Assembly (NCBI GenBank): GCA_031976395.1
Contig: DALYLJ010000074.1
Location: 1-15,353 of the forward strand
Direction: 5' to 3'
DNA: 15,353 bases
Origin: UBA11164 sp002420085
GTDB taxonomy: Bacteria; Pseudomonadota; Gammaproteobacteria; Xanthomonadales; Xanthomonadaceae
This document shows positions 1-7,006 of the stretch, piece after piece. The position numbers and the translations under genes were made by a program. How positions within the stretch are numbered: position 1 is the stretch's first letter; each line of letters begins with the position of its first letter. The notes below the pieces were generated by a model, which was not told the DNA's origin, did no database searches, and saw only the letters and a list, made by a program, of their open reading frames with translations.

Positions 1-184
1 GATGACCGGGGGTTCCGGCGACATGATCGCGGCCGCGATGGCGGTGTGGCTGGAGATATTCGCCGGTGTCGCGGTCGTGCAGTTGCAGTTCGACCAGGGG
101 GTTGCGGTAGCCGGCATCAACGTAGCCGGGGGCGATCGCCAGCAGGGCTGCGAAGGCGAGGGCGAGGTGCTTGAGTGGTGACAT
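1..184 (-). CDS. Small secreted protein of unknown function, N-terminal part only
   Basis: This minus-strand reading frame starts at 184 and stays open to the window edge, giving 61 residues. The start is supported by a strong GAGGAG ribosome site about 7 bases upstream (near 190-196). The first 24 residues form a classic signal peptide: Lys at position 5, a Leu/Ala-rich core, then VDA before GY, a likely cleavage site. The mature start reads NPLVELQLHDRDTGEYLQ, followed by a His/Arg-rich stretch and VAGTPGH. This resembles, from memory, uncharacterised exported proteobacterial proteins with an 'RHRG..YVAG.PG.RY' region; I cannot name a family. It is divergent from trpS, so 185-384 must hold both promoters. 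The C-terminus and function cannot be judged here. Confidence 0.7.
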   Translation of the reverse strand, partial: MSPLKHLALAFAALLAIAPGYVDAGYRNPLVELQLHDRDTGEYLQPHRHRGRDHVAGTPGH

Positions 185-384
185 CGGGGGTCTCCTCGGG
201 TGCGGGTGGCGGGGGCGCTCATCTGGCCTGTACGCACCGGGAGCGGTCGTGGGGTTTGGGTCGTGGGCATCAGGTCTGGCGGCAGTGGCTCGGCCGCAGC
301 CGGGTTGGCAGCCATCGAGCGGGCGATGTCGGCTGGACGTGGACCGGGCTAAACTTGACGGTCCATTTGCCGACCACGCCGAAG

Positions 385-1731
385 ATGAGCGACCCGACCA
401 TGACCGAGCGCCGCCGTGTGCTGACCGGAATCACCACCACTGGCACGCCGCATCTGGGCAACTATGTCGGAGCGATCCGTCCGGCGGTCGCCGCCAGTCA
501 GGCGCCGGACGTGGACAGTTTCCTGTTCCTGGCTGATTACCATGCCCTGATCAAGTGCGATGATCCTGATCGGATCGCCCGCTCGCGGCTGGCGATCGCG
601 GCGACCTGGCTGGCCTGCGGCCTGGATCCGCAGCGGGTGGTGTTCTACCGGCAATCGGACGTTCCGGAAATCACGGAATTGACTTGGTTGCTGACCTGCG
701 TCGCCGGCAAGGGTCTGCTCAACCGGGCCCATGCCTACAAGGCGGCAACCGATGCCAACGAGGCCGCTGGCAACGATCCCGACGCCGGGGTCACCATGGG
801 GCTGTTCTGCTATCCGGTGCTGATGGCGGCCGACATCCTGATCTTCAATGCCCACAGTGTGCCGGTCGGGCGCGATCAGGTGCAGCACATCGAGATGGCG
901 CGCGACATCGGCCAGCGCTTCAATCATCTGTTCAAGGATGAATTCTTCACCTTGCCCGAGGCGGCGGTGGACGAGTCGGTGGCGACCCTGCCTGGACTCG
1001 ATGGCCGCAAGATGTCCAAGAGCTACGACAACACGGTGCCGCTGTTCGAGGGTGGCCGTGCGGCATTGCGCGAAGCGATCATGAAGATCGTCACCGATTC
1101 GCGGCTACCCGGTGAGCCGAAGGATCCCGATGGCAATGCCCTGCACACGCTGTATGCGGCGTTCGCCAGTGCCGAGCAGGCGGCCGCGTTCGCGGCTGAT
1201 CTGCGAGTTGGTCTGGCCTGGGGCGAGGCCAAGCAGCGGGTATTCGAGCAGATCGATTCGGTGCTGGCGCCAATGCGTGCGCGCTACGATGCGCTGGTCG
1301 CTGATCCGGAGGCGATCGAGGCGGTGTTGCACGCCGGTGCGGTCAAGGCGCGCGCCATTGCCATGCCCCTGCTTGCACGGTTGCGCTCGGCGGTCGGTCT
1401 GCGGCCGGTACAGGCTGCGGTGGGGGTGCCTGCCGAGCGGACTCGCGCGGTGCGACCGTTGTTCAAGCAGTATCGCGAGTCGGATGGTCGGTTCTACTTC
1501 AAGCTGGTGGCCGGCGATGGCCGAACCTTGCTGCAAAGCCGGGGCCATGCAGCACCGCGTGCGGCCGGCGAGGTCATCGCGCGGCTCAGGCGCGCGGGGG
1601 GCCGTGGCTTGCGCCGGCTGGAGGACACGGCCTTGCACCTGGGTGAGGAACTGATCGGCGATCTGGCCGAGGGCGTGCTGTTCGACGAGGTGGTCGAGGC
1701 GATCGCGATCCTGGCCGAGGACGCGGGCTGA
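385..1731 (+). CDS. trpS: Tryptophanyl-tRNA synthetase with a C-terminal extension
   Basis: A class I aminoacyl-tRNA synthetase that charges tRNA-Trp with tryptophan, using ATP, in the cytoplasm. From the 385 start it is 448 residues. The HIGH-like signature is GTPHLGNY (residues 20-27), the conserved GRDQ.QHIE segment lies near 162-170, and KMSKS is at 209-213. Usual bacterial enzymes are about 330-350 residues; here roughly 90 extra residues follow. That extension includes KQYRESDGRFYFKLV and TLLQSRG (about 361-386), resembling the small YegP/DUF1508-like module. The frame is open back to 175, but the added N-terminal residues are low-complexity and unlike the family. ATG 385 and ATG 400 (MTERRRVLTG) are both plausible; the real homology begins at about 409. 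No clear promoter was found. The gene converges on the next one with a 98-base gap. Confidence 0.95.
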   Translation: MSDPTMTERRRVLTGITTTGTPHLGNYVGAIRPAVAASQAPDVDSFLFLADYHALIKCDDPDRIARSRLAIAATWLACGLDPQRVVFYRQSDVPEITELTWLLTCVAGKGLLNRAHAYKAATDANEAAGNDPDAGVTMGLFCYPVLMAADILIFNAHSVPVGRDQVQHIEMARDIGQRFNHLFKDEFFTLPEAAVDESVATLPGLDGRKMSKSYDNTVPLFEGGRAALREAIMKIVTDSRLPGEPKDPDGNALHTLYAAFASAEQAAAFAADLRVGLAWGEAKQRVFEQIDSVLAPMRARYDALVADPEAIEAVLHAGAVKARAIAMPLLARLRSAVGLRPVQAAVGVPAERTRAVRPLFKQYRESDGRFYFKLVAGDGRTLLQSRGHAAPRAAGEVIARLRRAGGRGLRRLEDTALHLGEELIGDLAEGVLFDEVVEAIAILAEDAG

Positions 1732-1749
1732 TGCCTGCCCGACCCGTTG

Positions 1750-1777
1750 CTGGTCTGGTCTGGTCTGGTCTGGTCTG
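1750..1777. repeat. Pentanucleotide microsatellite (CTGGT)5
   Basis: Five perfect tandem copies of CTGGT plus a partial CTG lie in the intergenic space between the converging trpS and the PASTA-tailed gene. It is outside both coding regions, so copy-number change would not shift a reading frame. It may simply be slippage-prone sequence. Confidence 0.85.
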
Positions 1778-1794
1778 ACTTGAGCTGGCCTGGC

Positions 1795-1819
1795 CGGAGC
1801 GGCTCCGACGCAGATCGGA
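1795..1819. terminator. Possible weak hairpins between convergent genes
   Basis: CGGAGCGGCTCCG (1795-1807) is a perfect inverted repeat that can form a 5-bp stem with a 3-base loop. An overlapping alternative pairs TCCGA (1804-1808) with TCGGA (1815-1819). The location between two convergent 3' ends suits transcript termination, but neither hairpin is followed by a T-run on either strand. This is at best a weak terminator. Confidence 0.25.
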
Positions 1820-1829
1820 CTGGACGGAG

Positions 1830-2507
1830 TCAGGGCGCGAGAGTCAGGCTGAGGCTGTCGCCCTGGCGCAGGATGGTGTCCGGGTCGGGGCTCTGGCTGG
1901 CGATCACGGCGTTGTCGGTGGGGGTCTCGACGACGCTGGCATCGGCACCGAGGAAGCGCGCTTGCAGGTCCAGACGGTTCAGGGTGGCGATCGCCTGGGC
2001 GACCGTCTGGCCCTTCAGACTCGGGGCGATGCGCAGTTCATCGACGCCCTGTGGCGCCGGCACCGGGACGATCTTGAAGGTCAGCTTGGCGCTGATGTTG
2101 GCCTGGTAGCCGTAGCGATTGGCGTAGCTGGCATCGACCGGGGTGGCGTACAGCTTGGGGGCGACGCCGAGGGTTCGGCCGAGCCGTGAAAGCTGGACCG
2201 AGGTGGCGGTCGGCGTCGGTCGGACAGCGGTGCCGGTACTGGCGCCCGGCTGGCTGGCCAGACTGAGTGAGACCCGCACCTCGCCGGTCGTTTCGGGCAA
2301 GGCATAGAAGGTTGGCCGATAGCCGATCTCGCGCAGCAGGGCGTGAGCGGCATCGCCGTTTTCGGCATAGATTTCCAGGGTCTTGGCGAGCGAGGCGTCG
2401 TCGAGCGCCTGCTGAGCGGCGGCAACGCCGGCCCCGACCGAGGCGATCACATCGCCGAGCGGTGATGCCACGACATCCTGGACCAGATCGCCGATTCGCT
2501 GTGCCAT
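1830..2507 (-). CDS. Paralogous-core protein with a C-terminal PASTA domain
   Basis: This 225-residue protein is the last gene of the ten-gene cluster. Residues 14-36 form the shared N-terminal helix (SPLGDVIASVGAGVAAAQQALD). Residues 61-83 carry the core motif IGYRPTFYALPE followed by a VRVSLSL strand. Residues 120-152 hold the closing motif (TPVDASYANRYGY, then KIVPVPAP). A PASTA domain follows at 160-225, with the typical 'L.G.t...A...L...gL' start and a 'V..QSPDPDTILRQGDSLSLTLAP' end. PASTA domains usually bind peptidoglycan or beta-lactams outside the cell, yet there is no signal peptide or membrane helix. The start at 2507 has GGGAG about 9 bases upstream. A 65-base gap separates it from the preceding gene. 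Function is unknown; the domain calls come from eye alignment to its neighbours. Confidence 0.85.
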   Translation of the reverse strand: MAQRIGDLVQDVVASPLGDVIASVGAGVAAAQQALDDASLAKTLEIYAENGDAAHALLREIGYRPTFYALPETTGEVRVSLSLASQPGASTGTAVRPTPTATSVQLSRLGRTLGVAPKLYATPVDASYANRYGYQANISAKLTFKIVPVPAPQGVDELRIAPSLKGQTVAQAIATLNRLDLQARFLGADASVVETPTDNAVIASQSPDPDTILRQGDSLSLTLAP

Positions 2508-2572
2508 GTCGATGTGCTCCCTTGAGGATCAGTTGCAACGGGTCGGTTGAAGGTAACGGCCGGCGGTTCGGC

Positions 2573-3820
2573 TCACGGGGCCGCGAAGACGACGATCACG
2601 GTGCTGCCGGCGACCGCCGCGCCACCGGCTGCCGGCGATTGCTGGATGGCCTGGCCGACCGTGAAGCCAGCGCCGGCGCCCTTCGGGCGTTGCGCGGATT
2701 CCATGCGCAGGCCGGCTTCGGCCAATACCCGGCGGGCTGCCGATTCGGTCAGACCGAGGATGTTCGGCGTCTTGACCGAGCCTTCCGGAATGCTGGGCTG
2801 GATCCGGTTGGGAATCAGACTGAAGCTGATGTCCTGCAAGGCGGCCGCCGCTGCGCCCTTGGGCAGGTCGGCCAGATTGGCGAGCGTGATGTTCTTGCCG
2901 TCGTTGGCGATCGCACCGCGCAGGGTCACCGACAGGTTGGCGATCCGGAATGCTGCGCCTTCGTCCGCCATGCTCTTGTTGGCGGTGTCGGCTTCACTGG
3001 CGATGCTGCGGGCCAGGGTGTTGATCGGCGCCTGCTTCTCGATCTGCTCGCGGAAGCGCGAGGTTTCACTGGCCAGTCGGGCGCGCTCGGCCTCGGCAGC
3101 GGCGAGTTTGGCGGCGGCTTCGGAGAGCGAGGATTCCAGACCGCTCACCCGGCGGCGGGTAGTGTCGATTTCGATGTCCTTGGCACTCAGGTCGGCACGC
3201 AGGCTGCGAAGTTGCACCTCGAATTCCGGACTGAGGGTGGCGGTTGCCGGCCGAGTGGCGTCGGGCTGGGCAGTGGCACCCGGACGGGCGAAGTCGGCAC
3301 CGAGGATGCGCTGGGCTTCGCTGGTCCGAGCCATGACCAGTTGTGGCTGGGCGACGGCGCCAAGCGCAGCGCTGTTGCTGGCCGCCATTGCGCGGACCAT
3401 CACGGCTGCCGAAATCTGGCCGCGCCGGGGCTGGCCGGCGACGACGTGCTGACCGGTGGCCGGTTGGCCCTGGGCGCCGAGTCGGGTGTGGGCGGTCTCT
3501 TCGAGTTGTTCGATCTCGCCGAAGTCGATCCGCACGATCCGGGCACGCTGGTTGCTGGTGATCGTGATCATGCCGCCCTCGGCAAGCACCCGAGGGGCCG
3601 GCTCGCCGGCCTCGACCAGACGCACGCTGGGTGCGTAGACGTGGCCGGTGCCGGTGGTGGCGATGCGGGCGGTGATGGCGCCGTTGCCATTGGTGCGGAC
3701 CTCCTGCAGCGGGGTCCAGCCATTGCCGTCCAGGACGAAGGCTTCGATCCGCAGCGCCAGATTGGCGGCCGGCTTGCCGTCGGTGTCGAAGACCCGGGCG
3801 GCGACTTCGATCGCGTTCAT
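2573..3820 (-). CDS. Beta-sandwich / coiled-coil / PASTA protein
   Basis: A 415-residue protein with several visible parts. Residues 1-100 look like a beta-sandwich of transthyretin or Ig type (VAARVFDTDGKPAANLALRIEAF, then a 'T.GNGAI.ARI' turn). Residues 100-195 are low-complexity and Ala/Gln-rich. Residues 198-265 have heptad-like, charged, Ala/Leu/Glu-rich sequence typical of a coiled coil. Residues 285-340 (FRIANLSVTLRGAI, then LQDISFSLIPNRI) form a strand-rich segment found elsewhere in neither of its neighbours. Residues 345-415 are a PASTA domain (TPNILGLTESAARRVLAEAGL, ending STVIVVFAAP). No signal peptide or membrane segment is visible. The start overlaps the stop of the upstream gene by four bases (ATGA), suggesting coupled translation. 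It is the one PASTA protein here without the shared N-terminal helix. Function unknown. Confidence 0.85.
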   Translation of the reverse strand: MNAIEVAARVFDTDGKPAANLALRIEAFVLDGNGWTPLQEVRTNGNGAITARIATTGTGHVYAPSVRLVEAGEPAPRVLAEGGMITITSNQRARIVRIDFGEIEQLEETAHTRLGAQGQPATGQHVVAGQPRRGQISAAVMVRAMAASNSAALGAVAQPQLVMARTSEAQRILGADFARPGATAQPDATRPATATLSPEFEVQLRSLRADLSAKDIEIDTTRRRVSGLESSLSEAAAKLAAAEAERARLASETSRFREQIEKQAPINTLARSIASEADTANKSMADEGAAFRIANLSVTLRGAIANDGKNITLANLADLPKGAAAAALQDISFSLIPNRIQPSIPEGSVKTPNILGLTESAARRVLAEAGLRMESAQRPKGAGAGFTVGQAIQQSPAAGGAAVAGSTVIVVFAAP

Positions 3821-4455
3821 CGGCCACCCCCTGCCGGCAACGACAGGCTGGCCGAGCCCGGACCCATTTCAGCGCGGACCAGCACGGTCGCCTGGGCCGG
3901 CAGATTGGCATCGATGTCGAGCACGGTGCTGGCGCGGCCGCTGTCGTCGGTGACCAGCAGGGCCGATTCCAGTCGGGTTGCGCCGAGGCCGGTCAGGCGG
4001 ACGCCGGATGCTTCCGACAGTCGGCGTGAGGCGTCGGCATCGAGATTGAGCTCGATGCTGGCACCGGCCAGGATTTCGCCAGCCGAGTTGCTGGCGATTA
4101 CGGTGATCTCGTGCTGTCGGGCGCTGCGCGCGCGGGCGTCGAGGTTGAGCAGCAGGGTCGGACGGCCATCGCTGGGGGGGATCGCGACCAGCCGACCGGA
4201 GACGGTGGAACTGATCGAGCGAGCGCTGTCCTGCACTGGCCGCGCGAACAGGGTAGGTTTGTTGCCGCTGGCCTGAGTCTCGATGTCGACCTTGAACTCG
4301 AAATCGACGAAGGGCAGGTGATAGGTCGGCGCTGGACGCCCGAAGGCATCCAGCGGGGGGGCGCTGTTGAGCGCGTCCTGGGCATCACGCACCCCGGCGG
4401 CGATGGCGACCAGCAGTTCGCCGATCGAGCCGGCGACGAATTTTCCTTCACTCAT
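3817..4455 (-). CDS. Short paralogous-core protein fused to an Ig-like domain
   Basis: This protein has 212 residues. Residues 8-30 repeat the cluster's N-terminal helix (GSIGELLVAIAAGVRDAQDALN). The following core is short: residues 44-60 (TYHLPFVDFEFKVDIET) occupy the place of the 'PTFY.F...iE.K.s' segment in the paralogues, but the aromatic FY pair is lost. There is no VPVPAP-type closing motif. Residues 82-197 form a strand-rich region (GRLVAI..., LLLNLDARA, HEITVIASNS, GASIELNLDA, LLVTDDSGRASTVLDI) typical of a bacterial Ig-like or Big-type domain with a D-x-G-x-A turn. It overlaps the genes on both sides by four bases (ATGA). No export signal is visible. It is the most divergent of the six core-bearing proteins, so its membership in the family is less sure than the others. 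Confidence 0.8.
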   Translation of the reverse strand: MSEGKFVAGSIGELLVAIAAGVRDAQDALNSAPPLDAFGRPAPTYHLPFVDFEFKVDIETQASGNKPTLFARPVQDSARSISSTVSGRLVAIPPSDGRPTLLLNLDARARSARQHEITVIASNSAGEILAGASIELNLDADASRRLSEASGVRLTGLGATRLESALLVTDDSGRASTVLDIDANLPAQATVLVRAEMGPGSASLSLPAGGGR

Positions 4456-5489
4456 CGACGTTCACTCTCGCGTTGGCGGCGACGGGCGGTCGCCTGGTTG
4501 CGCCGATGATCGTCGGCGGCACTTTCGGCGCGGGCTTCGCGCCGCCGTTGCAGGGCCTGTTCCCGGTTCCGGCGCATGCGCTCGAACAGATCGCCGGAAC
4601 CTCCGGTATCCAGTCCGAGCCGCCGTTCGCGGGTCTCAGCGTAGGGGCCGATCCGGTCGAGTGCGCCCTCGATGCGGTCGCGGCGACCGGTCCAGGCGCT
4701 GTCGATCCGGTCGATCGCGCGGCTCGGAGCATCGAGAGTGCGATTGACCGAGCCGACCGTGTCATCGATCGCCTTCAGCCGGTCGGAGCCGAGTTCGCGC
4801 TGGATATCGGCACGCTCCTCGGCCGATACGCCTTCGGCGGCCAGCCGGCTGTCGAGGTCGCGCAGCTTGCCCTGGGCGCCGCCGATTGCCGTACCGAGCG
4901 AGCGACCGGCATCGGCGACGGCAGTCAGCGGGGCGAGCCGATCGCGGGCAGCGTCGCGCAAGGCCATCCGGTCCCGGTCACGGCGCGCCAGGAATTCCTG
5001 GGCCGAGGCGGTCGGTGTGGCGAAGCGATCCGGGCTGCGCGGCCGGGTCCGGCTGGGCAGGCCGGGTTCGCGTTGGGTTCGCTCGGCGTTGGGCGTGCCC
5101 GGCCGGTCTGCTGCCGGCCGAGCCGGTGGCTCGCTGATGCGTTCGCGCTGAGCGTCCAGCCGTGCTTCCAGCGCCCGGAATTCGGCGCGTCGCTCTGCGA
5201 AGCTCGGCACCTGGAAACGTGCGGCGTCGCGCGGCGCCAGGGCATCGCCACCACTGGCCAGGGTATGCATCCGGGCGGTCAGCGCCTCGCGTTCGGCGAT
5301 CAGTTGCGCCAGACGGGGGCTGGCCAGCGCTGCCTGATCGGGGCTGGCCGGCGACGCACCTGGTCGGGATGATCTGCCCGCACGATCAGCAACGACAGCT
5401 TCGCGCCGGGGGGCGGGCGCAGAAGCATGCGCGGGCGCGGGGGTTGCTGCGGGGGCGCCGATCAGTTCCTGCCAGGTGCGTCCGGCCAT
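4452..5489 (-). CDS. Arginine-rich, cysteine-free helical protein, unrecognised
   Basis: I do not recognise this 345-residue protein. The first 10 residues (MAGRTWQELI) precede a Pro/Ala-rich linker (11-50). Two helical, charged stretches follow (about 55-120 and 160-300), separated by a Pro/Arg/Thr-rich linker (120-160). The C-terminal 45 residues are extremely rich in Arg, Glu and Gln. No cysteine occurs anywhere, and there is no signal peptide or membrane helix. Coiled-coil or helical-bundle structure is likely. The basic tail could bind nucleic acid or an acidic partner, but that is speculation. It lies between two core-bearing genes and overlaps the downstream one by four bases, which argues for a role in the same assembly, perhaps as a scaffold. 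The ribosome site upstream of 5489 is weak (AGGA about 12 bases away). Confidence 0.75.
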   Translation of the reverse strand: MAGRTWQELIGAPAATPAPAHASAPAPRREAVVADRAGRSSRPGASPASPDQAALASPRLAQLIAEREALTARMHTLASGGDALAPRDAARFQVPSFAERRAEFRALEARLDAQRERISEPPARPAADRPGTPNAERTQREPGLPSRTRPRSPDRFATPTASAQEFLARRDRDRMALRDAARDRLAPLTAVADAGRSLGTAIGGAQGKLRDLDSRLAAEGVSAEERADIQRELGSDRLKAIDDTVGSVNRTLDAPSRAIDRIDSAWTGRRDRIEGALDRIGPYAETRERRLGLDTGGSGDLFERMRRNREQALQRRREARAESAADDHRRNQATARRRQRESERR

Positions 5490-5501
5490 GCTCTGGGTGT
5501 C

Positions 5502-5528
5502 CTGGTTAGCTCACTGCTGGTTGGCTCA
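5502..5528. repeat. Imperfect 12-base direct repeat in an intergenic gap
   Basis: CTGGTTAGCTCA (5502-5513) and CTGGTTGGCTCA (5517-5528) differ at one base and are separated by CTG. They lie in the 75-base gap upstream of the arginine-rich protein gene, the longest gap inside the cluster. They might mark a processing or internal control site or be chance. Confidence 0.5.
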
Positions 5529-5564
5529 GGGTTACAGGGTGCAGGTTCCTGTCACGAATTCCAA

Positions 5565-6131
5565 TCACGGACCCGGCGGGGCCGGCTGGGAGGCGGCGAT
5601 CATCGCCCGGATGCGCTCCTCAAGGATCGCCGGGGCTGGCACCGGAACCAGTTTCGTGCGCATCAGTGAACTGCCTTCGGCCGAATACTGGTACTTTGCC
5701 GAGTAGCTGGCGGACACGGTCGAGACGCGCATCTTGGCCGATGCCGAGAAGAACCCGACCGAGCCCTTGACGCTGCCGGCGACCACGGTCGAGGACCGCG
5801 CGATATTGGTTTCCCGAGACATCGAGATCGACATCTTCAGCTCGATCAGGGTATCGACGAACTGGTAGAAGGTCGGTGTGAAGCCGAGTTCCAGCAGGCT
5901 GTAACTCTTGCCGTCCCCGAGCGGCACCAGCATGGTGCGCTCGGGCTGTGCCGGGGCCGGGGGCGCCGGCTTGCCTTCCTCGGGCTCCGGGTCCGGCGCA
6001 TAGCCGGCCATCATCCGGGCGATCTTCATCGACACCAGGTCGAGTTCGTACTGCGCCTCGGCGATGCCGACGCCAAGCGTCTTGACCATTTCCGGAAACG
6101 GCGCATTGAGTAGCTCGGTGCCAACGCTCAT
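5565..6131 (-). CDS. Paralogous-core protein, compact copy with proline-rich insert and tail
   Basis: At 188 residues this is one of the clearest copies of the shared core. Residues 7-31 are the N-terminal helix (LLNAPFPEMVKTLGVGIAEAQYELD). Residues 45-66 form a Pro/Glu-rich linker. Residues 80-104 carry LLELGFTPTFYQFVDT, then the strand LIELKMSISMSRET. Residues 110-140 are a Ser/Val/Gly-rich variable region. Residues 138-172 close the core (VSASYSAKYQYSAEG, LMRTKLVPVPAPAILEERIR). The last residues are Pro-rich. No signal peptide or membrane helix is visible. The start at 6131 has an AAGGAG ribosome site 8 bases upstream. It is closest to the next upstream gene, sharing LGFTPTFYQFVDT exactly and a 46-base near-identical DNA stretch. 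Layout resembles Pfam DUF2589; function unknown. Confidence 0.85.
   Translation of the reverse strand: MSVGTELLNAPFPEMVKTLGVGIAEAQYELDLVSMKIARMMAGYAPDPEPEEGKPAPPAPAQPERTMLVPLGDGKSYSLLELGFTPTFYQFVDTLIELKMSISMSRETNIARSSTVVAGSVKGSVGFFSASAKMRVSTVSASYSAKYQYSAEGSSLMRTKLVPVPAPAILEERIRAMIAASQPAPPGP
5851..5896. repeat. Copy 1 of a 46-base direct repeat inside two paralogous genes
   Basis: This stretch matches 6541-6586 at 44 of 46 positions. It encodes the core motif around LGFTPTFYQFVDT in adjacent paralogues. The identity covers synonymous positions too, which points to recent duplication or gene conversion, although strong codon bias adds to it. Confidence 0.8.
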
Positions 6132-6170
6132 CCTTCATTCTCCTTGCTCGAATCGGTTCGGACGGGCCGA

Positions 6171-6980
6171 TCAGGGGCTCGGCGGTGGCGGCGGGGTCAA
6201 GCCCAGATCGATGCGCTTGGCTTCGAGGCTGGCCTGACGACGCTGTGACTCACTGTCCATGAAGCCGCGAATGCGGTCCTCCAGCACGGCCGGGGGCGGC
6301 ACCGGACTGAGCTTGGTACGCAACAGGCTGGCACCCTCGGCGCTGTAGGAGTATTTCGACGAGTACGAGGCATCGACCTGACTGGTCGAGACCGAGGTGT
6401 TGGAACTCGTTGACTTGCGCGTGCCCCAGAAGCTGCGCTTCCTGGCCACCGACGAACTGGCATCGCGACTGGTTTCGGTACGTCCGAAGCTGGACGAACG
6501 CTCGCGGGTGATCTTGATTGCGATCTTGACTTCGATGATGGTATCGACGAACTGGTAGAAGGTCGGGGTGAAGCCGAGTTCGAGCATCGAGGCGCGGGTC
6601 GGAACCCGGATCTCCAGTTTCTTCTGGGCCTCGCTGAGAGTGCCGACATCGGTCACGCCATGCAGTTCCTTGGCCACCTTCTTGACCACATCGAGCAGTT
6701 TCAGGGCTTCGGTTTCATCGAGCGCACCCGAGACGGCATCATCCACTGCGGCATAGGCGACCGCCTCGCCCAGGGTCATGTATTCGTAGCCGAAGAACAC
6801 CCGGCTGTCATCGAAGGTGACCTTGCCATCGTCATCGGTGACGGTCTGCAAGCCGCCCATCATCTCGGCGACATTGATCGAGTTTTCGTCCAGTTTGTAC
6901 TGGGCCTCGGCGATCGCGAACGCCATCTGCCGGATCATGTCGCCCATCGGGACGTTGAGAAGTTCCTGTCCAATCGCCAT
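6171..6980 (-). CDS. Paralogous-core protein with an extra helical insert
   Basis: This 269-residue copy has the N-terminal helix at residues 7-32 (LLNVPMGDMIRQMAFAIAEAQYKLDEN). Between helix and core it carries about 85 extra residues (45-130), mostly acidic and helical, including GEAVAYAAVDDAVSGALDE and ALKLLDVVKKVAKELHGV. The core motif follows at 132-158 (MLELGFTPTFYQFVDT, then IIEVKIAIKITRE). Residues 160-200 are a Ser/Thr/Arg-rich variable stretch. Residues 201-239 close the core (QVDASYSSKYSYSAEG, LLRTKLSPVPPPAVLEDRIRGF). The tail ends in PPPPPSP. The start at 6980 has AAGGAG 8 bases upstream. No export signal or membrane helix is visible. The insert may be a partner-binding module specific to this copy; that is inference. 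Confidence 0.85.
   Translation of the reverse strand: MAIGQELLNVPMGDMIRQMAFAIAEAQYKLDENSINVAEMMGGLQTVTDDDGKVTFDDSRVFFGYEYMTLGEAVAYAAVDDAVSGALDETEALKLLDVVKKVAKELHGVTDVGTLSEAQKKLEIRVPTRASMLELGFTPTFYQFVDTIIEVKIAIKITRERSSSFGRTETSRDASSSVARKRSFWGTRKSTSSNTSVSTSQVDASYSSKYSYSAEGASLLRTKLSPVPPPAVLEDRIRGFMDSESQRRQASLEAKRIDLGLTPPPPPSP
6541..6586. repeat. Copy 2 of a 46-base direct repeat inside two paralogous genes
   Basis: Partner of 5851-5896 (44 of 46 bases identical, same orientation, 690 bases apart). Confidence 0.8.
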
Positions 6981-7006
6981 CGCAGTGTCTCCTTGTCAGG
7001 ATTCGG

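Noticed and set aside
175..384. N-terminal extension of trpS to ATG 175
   Set aside because: The extra 70 residues are low-complexity and unlike TrpS, and they overlap the ribosome site and start of the divergent secreted-protein gene.
2267..4276. A 669-residue plus-strand open frame
   Set aside because: Antisense to three cluster genes whose products show PASTA and Ig-like domains; the frame itself shows no recognisable motif or ribosome site.
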